From positions 1 to 5,228 of the forward strand of contig CANGYC010000182.1 in NCBI GenBank assembly GCA_947457975.1: DNA of 5,228 nt, given 5' to 3'. Source of the DNA: Comamonadaceae bacterium. Its GTDB lineage: Bacteria > Pseudomonadota > Gammaproteobacteria > Burkholderiales > Burkholderiaceae_C. The translations under genes were made by a program, and so were the position numbers. The first letter of the stretch is position 1; each line of letters starts with the position of its first letter. Of the stretch, positions 1 through 5,228 are shown one piece after another. The notes under the pieces are model-generated. The model searched no databases, had not been told where the DNA came from, and worked only from the letters and a program-made list of their open reading frames with translations.

Positions 1-355
1 CATCCTTGTCTGGGGAGATGGCTTCGATGACCTTCTGCGCATCGATGTGCGCAGGCAGCGGCAGCTGTACCAGGATGCCGTGGATGGCCGGGTCGCGGTT
101 GAGGGCGTCCACGCGGGCAAGCAGCTCGGCCTCGCTCAGGCTGGCCGGGTACTGTTCCAGCACGGAGTGCAGGCCGTTGTCCTGGCAGGCTTTGACCTTG
201 TTGCGCACATAGACCTGGCTGGCCGGGTTGTCGCCCACCAGCACCACCGCCAGCCCCGGCGTGAGGCCGCGGGCCTTGAGGGCGGCGGCTCGCCGTGCCA
301 CGTCGGCGCGCAGTTGGGCGGAAAGGGCGTTGCCGTCGATCAGTTGTGCGCTCAT
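1..355 (-). CDS. folD: FolD, bifunctional methylenetetrahydrofolate dehydrogenase / methenyltetrahydrofolate cyclohydrolase (5' part, truncated by window edge)
   Basis: This cytosolic enzyme interconverts 5,10-methylene-, 5,10-methenyl- and 10-formyl-tetrahydrofolate using NADP+, supplying one-carbon units for purine and formyl-Met synthesis. Only the first 118 residues are present; the family is about 280-290 residues long. The protein begins [12 protein letters not shown] and carries the FolD signature [14 protein letters not shown] at residues 40-53, which includes the catalytic Tyr49 and Lys53. The second signature GILVQLPLP lies at 93-101, and the sequence ends in ISPDKD, just before the expected VDG motif. 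The NADP-binding half is outside the window. The ATG at 355 is chosen because the N-terminus then matches the family start. No convincing Shine-Dalgarno precedes it: the 20 nt upstream are a U-tract followed by CCTTCGGATTTGAC. The gene lies 81 nt downstream of the response regulator, on the same strand, behind an intrinsic terminator. Identity is very secure; its transcription is unclear. Confidence 0.97.
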   Translation of the reverse strand, partial: MSAQLIDGNALSAQLRADVARRAAALKARGLTPGLAVVLVGDNPASQVYVRNKVKACQDNGLHSVLEQYPASLSEAELLARVDALNRDPAIHGILVQLPLPAHIDAQKVIEAISPDKD

Positions 356-369
356 GTCAAATCCGAAGG

Positions 370-397
370 AAAAAAGCCCGTGGCGCAGACCACGGGC
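370..397 (-). terminator. Rho-independent terminator after the two-component operon, immediately before folD
   Basis: Read on the minus strand, a perfect 8-bp GC-rich stem (GCCCGTGG paired with CCACGGGC) with a 6-nt loop is followed directly by six T residues. The stem occupies 376-383 and 390-397 and the T-tract 375-370. It lies 40 nt past the response-regulator stop codon and is oriented to end that transcript. The T-tract finishes only 14 nt before the folD ATG, so it may also work as an attenuator for folD. On the plus strand the hairpin is not followed by T residues, so it is one-directional. Confidence 0.88.
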
Positions 398-409
398 GGG
401 TGGGGCAGT

Positions 410-427
410 GGCCGCACAAGGGCGGCC
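410..427 (-). other. Second GC-rich hairpin between the response regulator and folD
   Basis: A perfect 6-bp inverted repeat, GGCCGC and GCGGCC, encloses a 6-nt loop and begins 10 nt downstream of the response-regulator stop codon (minus strand). It has no T-tract, so it is not a terminator by itself. It could protect the 3' end of the operon mRNA, or it could form part of a structured folD leader together with the terminator hairpin 12 nt further on. The structure is seen directly; any role is inferred. Confidence 0.5.
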
Positions 428-436
428 TGGGCAAGC

Positions 437-1063
437 TCAGCTCTTGGCGCCGTTGGAGCCGAGCGCAATCTTGAGCAGGTCTGCCACGGTGTTGGCGTTG
501 AGCTTTTCCATGATGTTGGCCCGGTGGGCCTCCACCGTCTTGATGCTGATGCCCAGATCGTCGGCGATCTGCTTGTTCAGGCGGCCGGCCACGATGCGTT
601 CGAGCACCTGGGCCTCGCGGGAGGTCAGCTTGGCCAGCAGGGCGTCGCGGCTGGCGCTGCTCTGGTGCTGACTGAAGCTGTCGCGCGCCTGCTCGAGCAT
701 GCGCTCGACCAGGCTCACCAGCGCATCTTCCTGGAAGGGTTTCTGGATGAAGTCCATGGCCCCTTTTTTCATGGTGTTCACCGCCATGGGCACATCGCCA
801 TGACCGGTGATGAAGACGATGGGCAGGGGGGACTTGCGTTCGATCAGTCGGTCTTGGAGTTCCATGCCGGTCATGCCACCCATGCGGATGTCGACGATCA
901 GACATGCCACCTCGCGGGGGTCGTAGCGGCTCAGGAAGCTCTCGGCCGAGTCGTAGCAGCGCACCCGGTAGTCCTTGCCTTCGAGAAGCCATTGCAACGA
1001 GTCGCGCACGCCCTCGTCGTCATCCACCACGTACACCGTGCCTTTTTTAGGAATCAAGCTCAT
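437..1063 (-). CDS. FixJ-family two-component response regulator (receiver + LuxR-type HTH)
   Basis: This 208-residue DNA-binding response regulator has the usual length of FixJ/TtrR/StyR-type proteins. The receiver domain spans about residues 8-120. The acidic pocket is Asp15-Asp16, the phosphoacceptor is Asp58 in LIVDIRMGGMTG, the switch threonine is Thr86 in FITGHGD, and the conserved lysine is Lys108 in QKPF. After a linker at about 121-143, a GerE/LuxR helix-turn-helix covers about 145-205, with LTSREAQVL at 146-154 and the recognition-helix region ISIKTVEAHRANIMEKL at 172-188. No catalytic or structural residue appears to be missing. The ATG at 1063 is preceded by AGGG at a 5-nt spacing, and the gene starts 33 nt after the kinase stop, so the two are almost certainly cotranscribed and cognate. 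Targets are not encoded here; the divergent aceE promoter region is the obvious candidate. The family is confident, but I do not recognise a specific gene name. Confidence 0.95.
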   Translation of the reverse strand: MSLIPKKGTVYVVDDDEGVRDSLQWLLEGKDYRVRCYDSAESFLSRYDPREVACLIVDIRMGGMTGMELQDRLIERKSPLPIVFITGHGDVPMAVNTMKKGAMDFIQKPFQEDALVSLVERMLEQARDSFSQHQSSASRDALLAKLTSREAQVLERIVAGRLNKQIADDLGISIKTVEAHRANIMEKLNANTVADLLKIALGSNGAKS

Positions 1064-1096
1064 GCAAACCCTGAATCGATGAAGGAAGCCGAGGGG

Positions 1097-3676
1097 TCAC
1101 GAGGACGCTTGCACGTCCTCGATGTGGGCAGGCGGCTGGGCCGCGGACGCCATGGATTGCGAAGGAACCGCAGGCAGCCAGAAGGTGAAACGGCAGCCCA
1201 GGACTTCTTCTCCATTGTAGAGGTTCTCCGCGTCCAGCCGTCCCTGGTGGGACTCCACGATGCTTCGGCACAGCTTCAGGCCGATTCCCATACCCTCGGT
1301 CTTGGTGGAGTAGAAGGCCTCGAAGAGGCGTCCCATGATCTCGGGAGAGAGGCCCCGCCCAGAATCGAGCACGGCAAACTCCACGGCCGGCTGGCCATCG
1401 ACTTCCTTGGCGCTCACCCTCAGCTCCACCCGCCGGCGAGCACTGGGCCGTTGGGCCTGTTCAATGGATTCGGCGGCGTTCTTGAGCAGGTTGATCAGCA
1501 CCTGCTCGATCAGGATGGGGTCCACCACGATGGAAGGCAGGCTAGGAGCGATGTAGTGCGTCAGGCGCACGTGGTGACGGCGCAGCTCGATGTCGGCCAG
1601 CTCCATGGCGTTGCTCACTAGGGTCGAGACGTCCGAGGGCGTGCGGTTGGGTTCGCTGCGCTTCACAAAGGAGCGGATGCGGTGAATGATCTGTCCGGCC
1701 CGCTGCGCCTGCTTGGCGGTTTTCTCCAGCGCCCCCAAGAGGTCCTCGTTGCTCATGGCGCCGCGCTCGATGCGCGAGACCATGCCCTGGCAGTAGTTGC
1801 TGATGGCGGTCAGCGGCTGGTTGAGTTCGTGCGCCACCGAGGAGGCCATCTCGCCCATGGTAATGAGACGGCTGGCCGACTGTGCGCGCTCGGCCTGCAA
1901 GGCGGCTTGTTCCTCGGCCTTGCGCCTGGGCGTGATGTCGGTGGCAATCATCATCTGCGCCAGGCGGCCGTCCACCCAGCTGAGGTAGCGCGAACGCACT
2001 TCCAGCCATTTGCCGAGCTCGGGCACGAAGATCTCCGCGTTCTCGGTGTCCGCGGCCGTGATGACATGCGTGGGCAGGCCCGCCAGAGAGTCCACCGGGT
2101 CGAGCTGGTCGCCCGTGGGTTGCACGCCCGTGCTGCCGGCCTGCGTGATGAGTTGCACGTGGCCTGCTAGCTCGGCGCCGAACCAGGCGCGGTAGAGCTT
2201 GTTGGCAAACAGCAGCTCGGTGCCGTCGATGGGCGCCACGGACACCGCAGCGTCCAGGCCCTCGAGCACCGTGGTGAAGCGCTCGTAGGAGTTTGACAAT
2301 TCCTCCCGGATGCGCTTGGGCTCGGTGATGTCGGTCATCGAGGTCATCCAGCCGGCCTGCTGGCCACGGGGATCAATCAGCGGCGAGACGTACATGCGTG
2401 CATCGAACACGCTGCTGTTCTTGCGCTTGACGCGCACCTCAAAGCCACCCAGCGTGGTGCGTCCGGCCAGCTCATCCTCTAGACGCGCCATCAGCCAGTC
2501 CACATCCTCTTCCGGCCAGTAGGGAAACGGGGCGGTGCGGCCCACCAGCTCGGCCTCGCTCCAGCCGGTCATCAGGCAGAAGGCTGGGTTCACGTAAGTG
2601 ATGCGGCCTTGCAAATCCAGTGCGCGCATTCCGGTCAGCATGGAGTTTTCCATGGCGCGCCGGAAATTCGTCTCGGCTATCAGCGCTTCCTGCGCCTGCA
2701 CACGGCGCCGGGTGTGGCGCCAGGTGCCCAGCAGCATCCACACCGTCAGGGCGCTGAGCGCGCTGACCAACCAGAAGAAACCACTGCCCACCACGCCCAA
2801 CGAGGCGCGGTAGCCCTGGGCCCGCACGAGCAAGCCGTTGCCCACCGGCGAGACAGGGATCTCGTAGACCGCAGCCTCCTCGTACCAGGGCAGCAGGCGC
2901 GCCACTGTGGGCCGGGGAGGCGGCAGGCTCCCGGCCAGCACCTGGCCCTGGTCGTCCATCAGGGCCACGGCGTACTTGGCGCTCACCTCCGGCGGTACGC
3001 CAAAACGCAGCAGACCGTCGAGCGCGTATTCACTCAGGATCACCCCGCTGAAGCGGCCCTGGTCGTCCAGCGGGACCTGCAACTGAAGTGTGGCCACGCT
3101 GGCGCTGCGGTCGTTGGAGGGCATGAGAGGCCGGGAATACACGGGCGTGCGCAGGTCGCGCGTCAGGCCGAAGGTCTGCTCGGTCTCGCCTTGTGCAAGG
3201 TGTTCGCCCGGTGCGCGCAGCTGGGCATTGCTGGCGCTGGGAGAGATGAAGGTAGCCTTGACCCGTCGGCGGCTGTCTAGCCAGGTGATGGCCAGCAGCT
3301 CCGGGTGCTGGTTGATCATGGACTCGGCCTGGATCACAAAGTCAGCGGTGTTCACCTCGCGGTTCGAGATGTCGCGGCCCAGGCGCATGATCTGCTCCTG
3401 CCGCTCCAGCAGCCTCAGTCGCATGCGCTGCTGCGCATACTCCAGGTCACGGCGCACGGCCTCGTGCTCGCGGGCAATCTCCTCGAACCGCAGGTAGGCG
3501 AATGCGGCGATCACAGCGGCCAGGAACAGCGCCACCGCCAGCAAGGGTCCCAGGGTGATGAAGCGGTCCTGGCGCGAGGGGGAGAGTTTTCGCCAGTAGC
3601 GCTGCCACCGCTCCAGCAGCGAGGATGGCGTCGGGCCAAAGCCACCTGGTTGCGGCGTGGGCGTAGGCAAAGACAT
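1097..3676 (-). CDS. Membrane-bound sensor histidine kinase with periplasmic sensor and two PAS domains
   Basis: This 859-residue sensor kinase phosphorylates the downstream FixJ-type regulator. A proline-rich, basic cytoplasmic N-terminus (1-40) precedes a membrane helix at about 41-62. A periplasmic region of about 235 residues (63-297) follows; it opens with a long charged helix (65-105) and looks dCache- or CHASE-like. A second membrane helix lies at about 298-317. PAS1 spans about 335-452 (YVNPAFCLMTGWSEAELVG, ending in TDIT) and PAS2 about 463-583 (ending in ATDIT). The HisKA domain contains phosphoacceptor His616 in VAHELNQPLTAI, the HPK4-like form shared by DctB and FixL types. The HATPase has Asn733 in the N box, D771-S-G-R-G in G1, LFEAFYSTK at 784-792 and GMGIGL in G2, so it looks fully active. 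The ATG at 3676 has no good Shine-Dalgarno, and the next in-frame Met is residue 84, beyond the first membrane helix, so this start is favoured. The signal is unknown. Confidence 0.94.
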   Translation of the reverse strand: MSLPTPTPQPGGFGPTPSSLLERWQRYWRKLSPSRQDRFITLGPLLAVALFLAAVIAAFAYLRFEEIAREHEAVRRDLEYAQQRMRLRLLERQEQIMRLGRDISNREVNTADFVIQAESMINQHPELLAITWLDSRRRVKATFISPSASNAQLRAPGEHLAQGETEQTFGLTRDLRTPVYSRPLMPSNDRSASVATLQLQVPLDDQGRFSGVILSEYALDGLLRFGVPPEVSAKYAVALMDDQGQVLAGSLPPPRPTVARLLPWYEEAAVYEIPVSPVGNGLLVRAQGYRASLGVVGSGFFWLVSALSALTVWMLLGTWRHTRRRVQAQEALIAETNFRRAMENSMLTGMRALDLQGRITYVNPAFCLMTGWSEAELVGRTAPFPYWPEEDVDWLMARLEDELAGRTTLGGFEVRVKRKNSSVFDARMYVSPLIDPRGQQAGWMTSMTDITEPKRIREELSNSYERFTTVLEGLDAAVSVAPIDGTELLFANKLYRAWFGAELAGHVQLITQAGSTGVQPTGDQLDPVDSLAGLPTHVITAADTENAEIFVPELGKWLEVRSRYLSWVDGRLAQMMIATDITPRRKAEEQAALQAERAQSASRLITMGEMASSVAHELNQPLTAISNYCQGMVSRIERGAMSNEDLLGALEKTAKQAQRAGQIIHRIRSFVKRSEPNRTPSDVSTLVSNAMELADIELRRHHVRLTHYIAPSLPSIVVDPILIEQVLINLLKNAAESIEQAQRPSARRRVELRVSAKEVDGQPAVEFAVLDSGRGLSPEIMGRLFEAFYSTKTEGMGIGLKLCRSIVESHQGRLDAENLYNGEEVLGCRFTFWLPAVPSQSMASAAQPPAHIEDVQASS

Positions 3677-3711
3677 GAGGCCGACAGTGTAGTCCCGGCA
3701 CGTTTTTCACT

Positions 3712-3733
3712 TGGGCTACTGCCTTGCAGCCCA
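3712..3733. promoter_or_regulatory. Dyad TGGGCT-N10-AGCCCA (possible operator near the kinase start)
   Basis: Perfect 6-bp arms at 3712-3717 and 3728-3733 flank 10 nt, a spacing that fits one helical turn plus arms. It lies 36 bp upstream of the sensor-kinase start codon, where a regulator could act on that gene. It could equally be a chance repeat in GC-rich DNA. No protein assignment is possible from sequence alone. Confidence 0.3.
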
Positions 3734-3755
3734 GCGGTCCCAGCTGGCCCTTTCA

Positions 3756-3784
3756 TTGAAGAAAGCGACCATGGTCATTACGAT
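3756..3784 (+). promoter_or_regulatory. Candidate sigma-70 promoter for aceE
   Basis: TTGAAG at 3756-3761 (four of six matches to TTGACA) is separated by exactly 17 nt from TACGAT at 3779-3784 (four of six matches to TATAAT), at the left edge of the AT-rich segment. Transcription would begin near 3791, giving aceE a leader of about 150 nt that contains the Shine-Dalgarno-like site and the hairpin described below. The palindrome GACCATGGTC lies inside its spacer, which suits control by a bound regulator. The boxes are ordinary in quality, so this is only a candidate. Confidence 0.35.
3767..3776. promoter_or_regulatory. Perfect 10-bp palindrome GACCATGGTC (candidate response-regulator operator)
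   Basis: The ten bases are their own reverse complement. The inner eight, ACCATGGT, are the core of the pseudopalindromic boxes I recall for TodT-type regulators, which share the LuxR-type output domain class of the regulator encoded here. The site sits between the -35 and -10 of the candidate aceE promoter. A 10-bp palindrome has perhaps a one in four chance of arising in a region this size, so position rather than sequence alone makes it attractive. Confidence 0.35.
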
Positions 3785-3813
3785 ATTTCTTAATGTGAAA
3801 ACATGAGGCACTA

Positions 3814-3827
3814 TTTGAAAATTCAAA
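3814..3827. promoter_or_regulatory. Inverted repeat TTTGAA-AA-TTCAAA in the AT-rich core
   Basis: Perfect 6-bp arms (3814-3819 and 3822-3827) flank a 2-nt spacer. The repeat lies just downstream of the predicted aceE transcription start and overlaps the predicted start from the weak minus-strand promoter. It could be an operator; AT-rich DNA produces such repeats easily, so support is modest. Confidence 0.3.
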
Positions 3828-3865
3828 AATTTATGGGACACTTCACTTGAGTTCAATCGCGCCTT

Positions 3866-3875
3866 TAAGGAGGTG
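3866..3875 (+). other. Full-length Shine-Dalgarno sequence TAAGGAGGTG without a start codon
   Basis: This decamer is the exact complement of the 3' tail of 16S rRNA (CACCUCCUUA in the E. coli form). No ATG, GTG, TTG or CTG begins within the next 15 nt; the only GTG (3873-3875) is part of the site itself. The aceE start is 68 nt further on and has its own ribosome binding site. The sequence could be a ribosome standby or pausing site in the aceE leader, or a relic of an earlier start. Seen directly; role inferred. Confidence 0.5.
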
Positions 3876-3890
3876 CGCAGTTCGACCAAG

Positions 3891-3913
3891 CGGCCCGGCG
3901 AATGCCGGGGCCG
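3891..3913 (+). other. Strong GC hairpin in the aceE leader
   Basis: CGGCCCGGC (3891-3899) pairs with GCCGGGGCCG (3904-3913) through nine GC pairs with one bulged G (3910) and a 4-nt GAAT loop. It lies between the isolated Shine-Dalgarno-like site and the real aceE ribosome binding site, 18 nt upstream of the latter. The following sequence is A-rich rather than T-rich, so it is not an intrinsic terminator for the plus strand. It may stabilise the mRNA or separate the two ribosome-binding sequences. Confidence 0.5.
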
Positions 3914-3931
3914 CCGCCTAAAGCAAAAAGC

Positions 3932-3937
3932 AAGGAG
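3932..3937 (+). promoter_or_regulatory. aceE ribosome binding site (AAGGAG)
   Basis: AAGGAG stands 6 nt before the ATG at 3944, in an A-rich unstructured stretch just after the hairpin. It settles the aceE start in favour of 3944 rather than the in-frame ATG at 3902, whose nearest Shine-Dalgarno is 26 nt away and which overlaps the hairpin loop. Confidence 0.85.
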
Positions 3938-3943
3938 ACACGC

Positions 3944-5228
3944 ATGGCAGCCCAAGCCCACGACGGTGGACACGACAAGGACCAGCTGGAGACGCGGGAG
4001 TGGCTCGACGCCCTGGCCGCCGTCATCGACAAGGAAGGCCCCGAGCGCGCGCACTTCCTGCTGGAGCAGTTGCTCGAAGAGGCCCGCCAGCACAGCATCG
4101 ACATGCCGTTCTCGGCCAACACCGGCTACGTGAATACCATCGAGGCCGACCAGGAGGCGCGTTGCCCCGGCAATATCGAGATTGAGGAGCGCCTGCGCGC
4201 CTACATGCGCTGGAACGCCATGGCCATGGTGGTCAAGGCCAACCGCCACAACCCCGATGACGGCGGCGACCTGGGCGGCCACATCGGCTCTTTTGCCTCG
4301 CTGGCCCACCTGTTCGGCGCCGGCTTCAACCATTTCTGGCACGCCGAGAGCGAGAACCATGGCGGCGATTGCCTGTACATCCAGGGCCATGTTTCACCCG
4401 GTGTCTATGCACGTGCCTACCTGGAAGGGCGCCTGACGGAAGAGCAGCTCCTGCACTTCCGCCAGGAGGTCGATGGCAAGGGCCTTTCGAGCTACCCGCA
4501 CCCCAAGCTCATGCCCGAGTTCTGGCAGTTCCCCACCGTCTCCATGGGCCTGGGCCCGCTCATGGCCATCTACCAGGCGCGCTTTCTGAAGTACCTGCAC
4601 GCCCGTGGCATCGCCAACACCGAAAACCGCAAGGTCTGGGTGTTCTGCGGTGACGGCGAGATGGACGAGGTCGAGTCTCTGGGCGCCATCAGCCTGGCGG
4701 CACGCGAAGGCCTGGACAATCTGATCTTCGTGGTGAACTGCAACCTGCAGCGCCTGGACGGCCCGGTGCGCGGCAATGGCAAGATCGTCCAGGAACTCGA
4801 GGGCGAATTCCGCGGTTCGGGCTGGAACGTCATCAAGCTCTTGTGGGGCTCCAATTGGGATTCGCTGCTCGCGCGCGACAAGGAAGGCGTGCTGCGCAAG
4901 ATCATGATGGAGACGGTCGATGGCGATTACCAGGCCTTCAAGGCCAACGACGGCGCCTATGTCCGCAAGCATTTCTTCGGCCGCGACCCACGCACCCTGG
5001 AGATGGTGGCTCATCTGAGCGACGACGACATCTGGAACCTGCGCCGCGGCGGCCACGACCCGCAAAAGGTGTATGCCGCCTATCAGGCTGCGGTCCATCA
5101 CAAGGGTCAGCCTACGGTGCTGCTGATTAAGACGGTCAAGGGCTTTGGCATGGGCAAGGCCGGTGAGGGCAAGAATACGGTCCATCAGACCAAGAAGCTC
5201 ACCGACGAGGACATCAAGGCCTTCCGCG
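3944..5228 (+). CDS. aceE: Pyruvate dehydrogenase E1 component, homodimeric type (5' part, truncated by window edge)
   Basis: AceE is the thiamine-diphosphate-dependent E1 subunit of the cytosolic pyruvate dehydrogenase complex. It decarboxylates pyruvate and transfers the acetyl group to lipoyl groups of E2 (AceF). The window holds 428 of the roughly 890-900 residues, with the frame open to the edge. Family landmarks are clear: [37 protein letters not shown] with His113, YIQGHVSPG with His149, [10 protein letters not shown], the cofactor motif Gly236-Asp237-Gly238 followed by Asn265-Cys-Asn267, [15 protein letters not shown], and [12 protein letters not shown] followed by His414. The three histidines and the GDG/NCN motif align with E. 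coli AceE at a constant offset of +7, so this half has no visible indel or frameshift. One oddity is Val243 in [10 protein letters not shown], where I expect proline. The start at 3944 follows AAGGAG at 6 nt. aceF and lpd would be expected downstream. Confidence 0.97.
   Translation, partial: MAAQAHDGGHDKDQLETREWLDALAAVIDKEGPERAHFLLEQLLEEARQHSIDMPFSANTGYVNTIEADQEARCPGNIEIEERLRAYMRWNAMAMVVKANRHNPDDGGDLGGHIGSFASLAHLFGAGFNHFWHAESENHGGDCLYIQGHVSPGVYARAYLEGRLTEEQLLHFRQEVDGKGLSSYPHPKLMPEFWQFPTVSMGLGPLMAIYQARFLKYLHARGIANTENRKVWVFCGDGEMDEVESLGAISLAAREGLDNLIFVVNCNLQRLDGPVRGNGKIVQELEGEFRGSGWNVIKLLWGSNWDSLLARDKEGVLRKIMMETVDGDYQAFKANDGAYVRKHFFGRDPRTLEMVAHLSDDDIWNLRRGGHDPQKVYAAYQAAVHHKGQPTVLLIKTVKGFGMGKAGEGKNTVHQTKKLTDEDIKAFR

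Larger units (their letters stand above)
3677..3943. promoter_or_regulatory. Divergent control region between the two-component operon and aceE
   Basis: These 267 bp separate the sensor-kinase start (minus) from the aceE start (plus) and must hold the promoters of both. The middle, 3776-3855, is only about 30% GC, in sharp contrast to the GC-rich coding DNA around it, as expected for promoter DNA. Three perfect dyads, one candidate promoter in each direction, a strong isolated Shine-Dalgarno-like sequence and a GC hairpin are listed separately. A weak minus-strand promoter candidate is TTGAAC (3856-3851), 17 nt, TAAATT (3833-3828), with four of six matches in each box. I see no tRNA, small RNA or well-supported small gene here. 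Confidence 0.75.

Noticed and set aside
1043..1048. A6 run near the start of the response regulator as a frameshift site
   Set aside because: The run sits as two in-frame Lys codons without the slippery heptamer phase, and the downstream frame is a normal full-length regulator.
47..1621. A 524-codon open frame on the plus strand across folD, the response regulator and the kinase
   Set aside because: It runs antisense to three genes with clear family motifs and has a His/Gln/Gly/Val-rich composition typical of antisense frames in GC-rich DNA. It also crosses gene boundaries and a terminator.
2609..3280. A 223-codon plus-strand frame inside the kinase gene
   Set aside because: It is antisense to the periplasmic sensor and first PAS region of a complete kinase. 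It shows no recognisable domain and has the same shadow composition.
3807..3820. Possible sigma-54 promoter starting at GGCAC
   Set aside because: The required GC dinucleotide 10 nt after GG is AA here, so the -12 element is missing.
3706..3849. Direct repeat TTCACTTG at 3706-3713 and 3842-3849, 136 bp apart
   Set aside because: An 8-mer repeated once in a 267-bp region is expected about half the time by chance, and similarity does not extend further apart from one more base.
3716..5185. Minus-strand open frames of 224 and 263 codons opposite aceE
   Set aside because: They are antisense to AceE, whose landmark residues align at a constant offset with the E. coli protein. The frames show no domain features and exist because of GC-rich third positions.
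1..5228. Search for mobile elements, CRISPR arrays, tRNA genes or defence genes
   Set aside because: No transposase, tandem spaced repeats, tRNA-like cloverleaf or toxin/defence protein motif was found; all coding sequence is core-type metabolism or signalling.

Overview
The window looks like chromosomal DNA of a GC-rich betaproteobacterium, most likely Comamonadaceae (Acidovorax/Comamonas relatives). That assignment rests on the character of the FolD and AceE proteins, the high GC of the coding regions and the homodimeric-type pyruvate dehydrogenase E1. It is inference from protein character, not a database match. No mobile element, tRNA, rRNA or CRISPR array is visible.

Layout. Three genes lie on the minus strand and one on the plus strand. 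From left to right they are: the N-terminal 118 codons of folD (minus, running off the left edge); a short intergenic stretch with a clear minus-strand intrinsic terminator and a second hairpin; a FixJ-type response regulator (437-1063, minus); its membrane-bound two-PAS sensor histidine kinase (1097-3676, minus); a 267-bp divergent control region (3677-3943); and the first 428 codons of aceE, pyruvate dehydrogenase E1 (3944 onward, plus, running off the right edge). Kinase and regulator are 33 nt apart in the order kinase then regulator, so they are probably one transcript ending at the 370-397 terminator.

How the genes may work together. The two-component pair is transcribed divergently from aceE across a shared region, so regulation of pyruvate dehydrogenase (and of itself) by this pair is the natural hypothesis. 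The kinase has a roughly 235-residue periplasmic sensor between two membrane segments, two cytoplasmic PAS domains and a complete HisKA/HATPase core. Despite the FixL/FixJ-like layout, the first PAS domain shows no histidine where FixL binds heme.

The divergent region is the most interesting part. It has an AT-rich core (about 30% GC over 3776-3855) and three perfect dyads whose centres are each 49 bp apart, one of them GACCATGGTC. It also carries a 10-nt perfect complement to the 16S rRNA anti-Shine-Dalgarno tail with no usable start codon after it, and a GC-rich hairpin just ahead of the real aceE ribosome binding site. On the far side, folD begins only 14 nt after the U-tract of the terminator, with no evident promoter or Shine-Dalgarno of its own.
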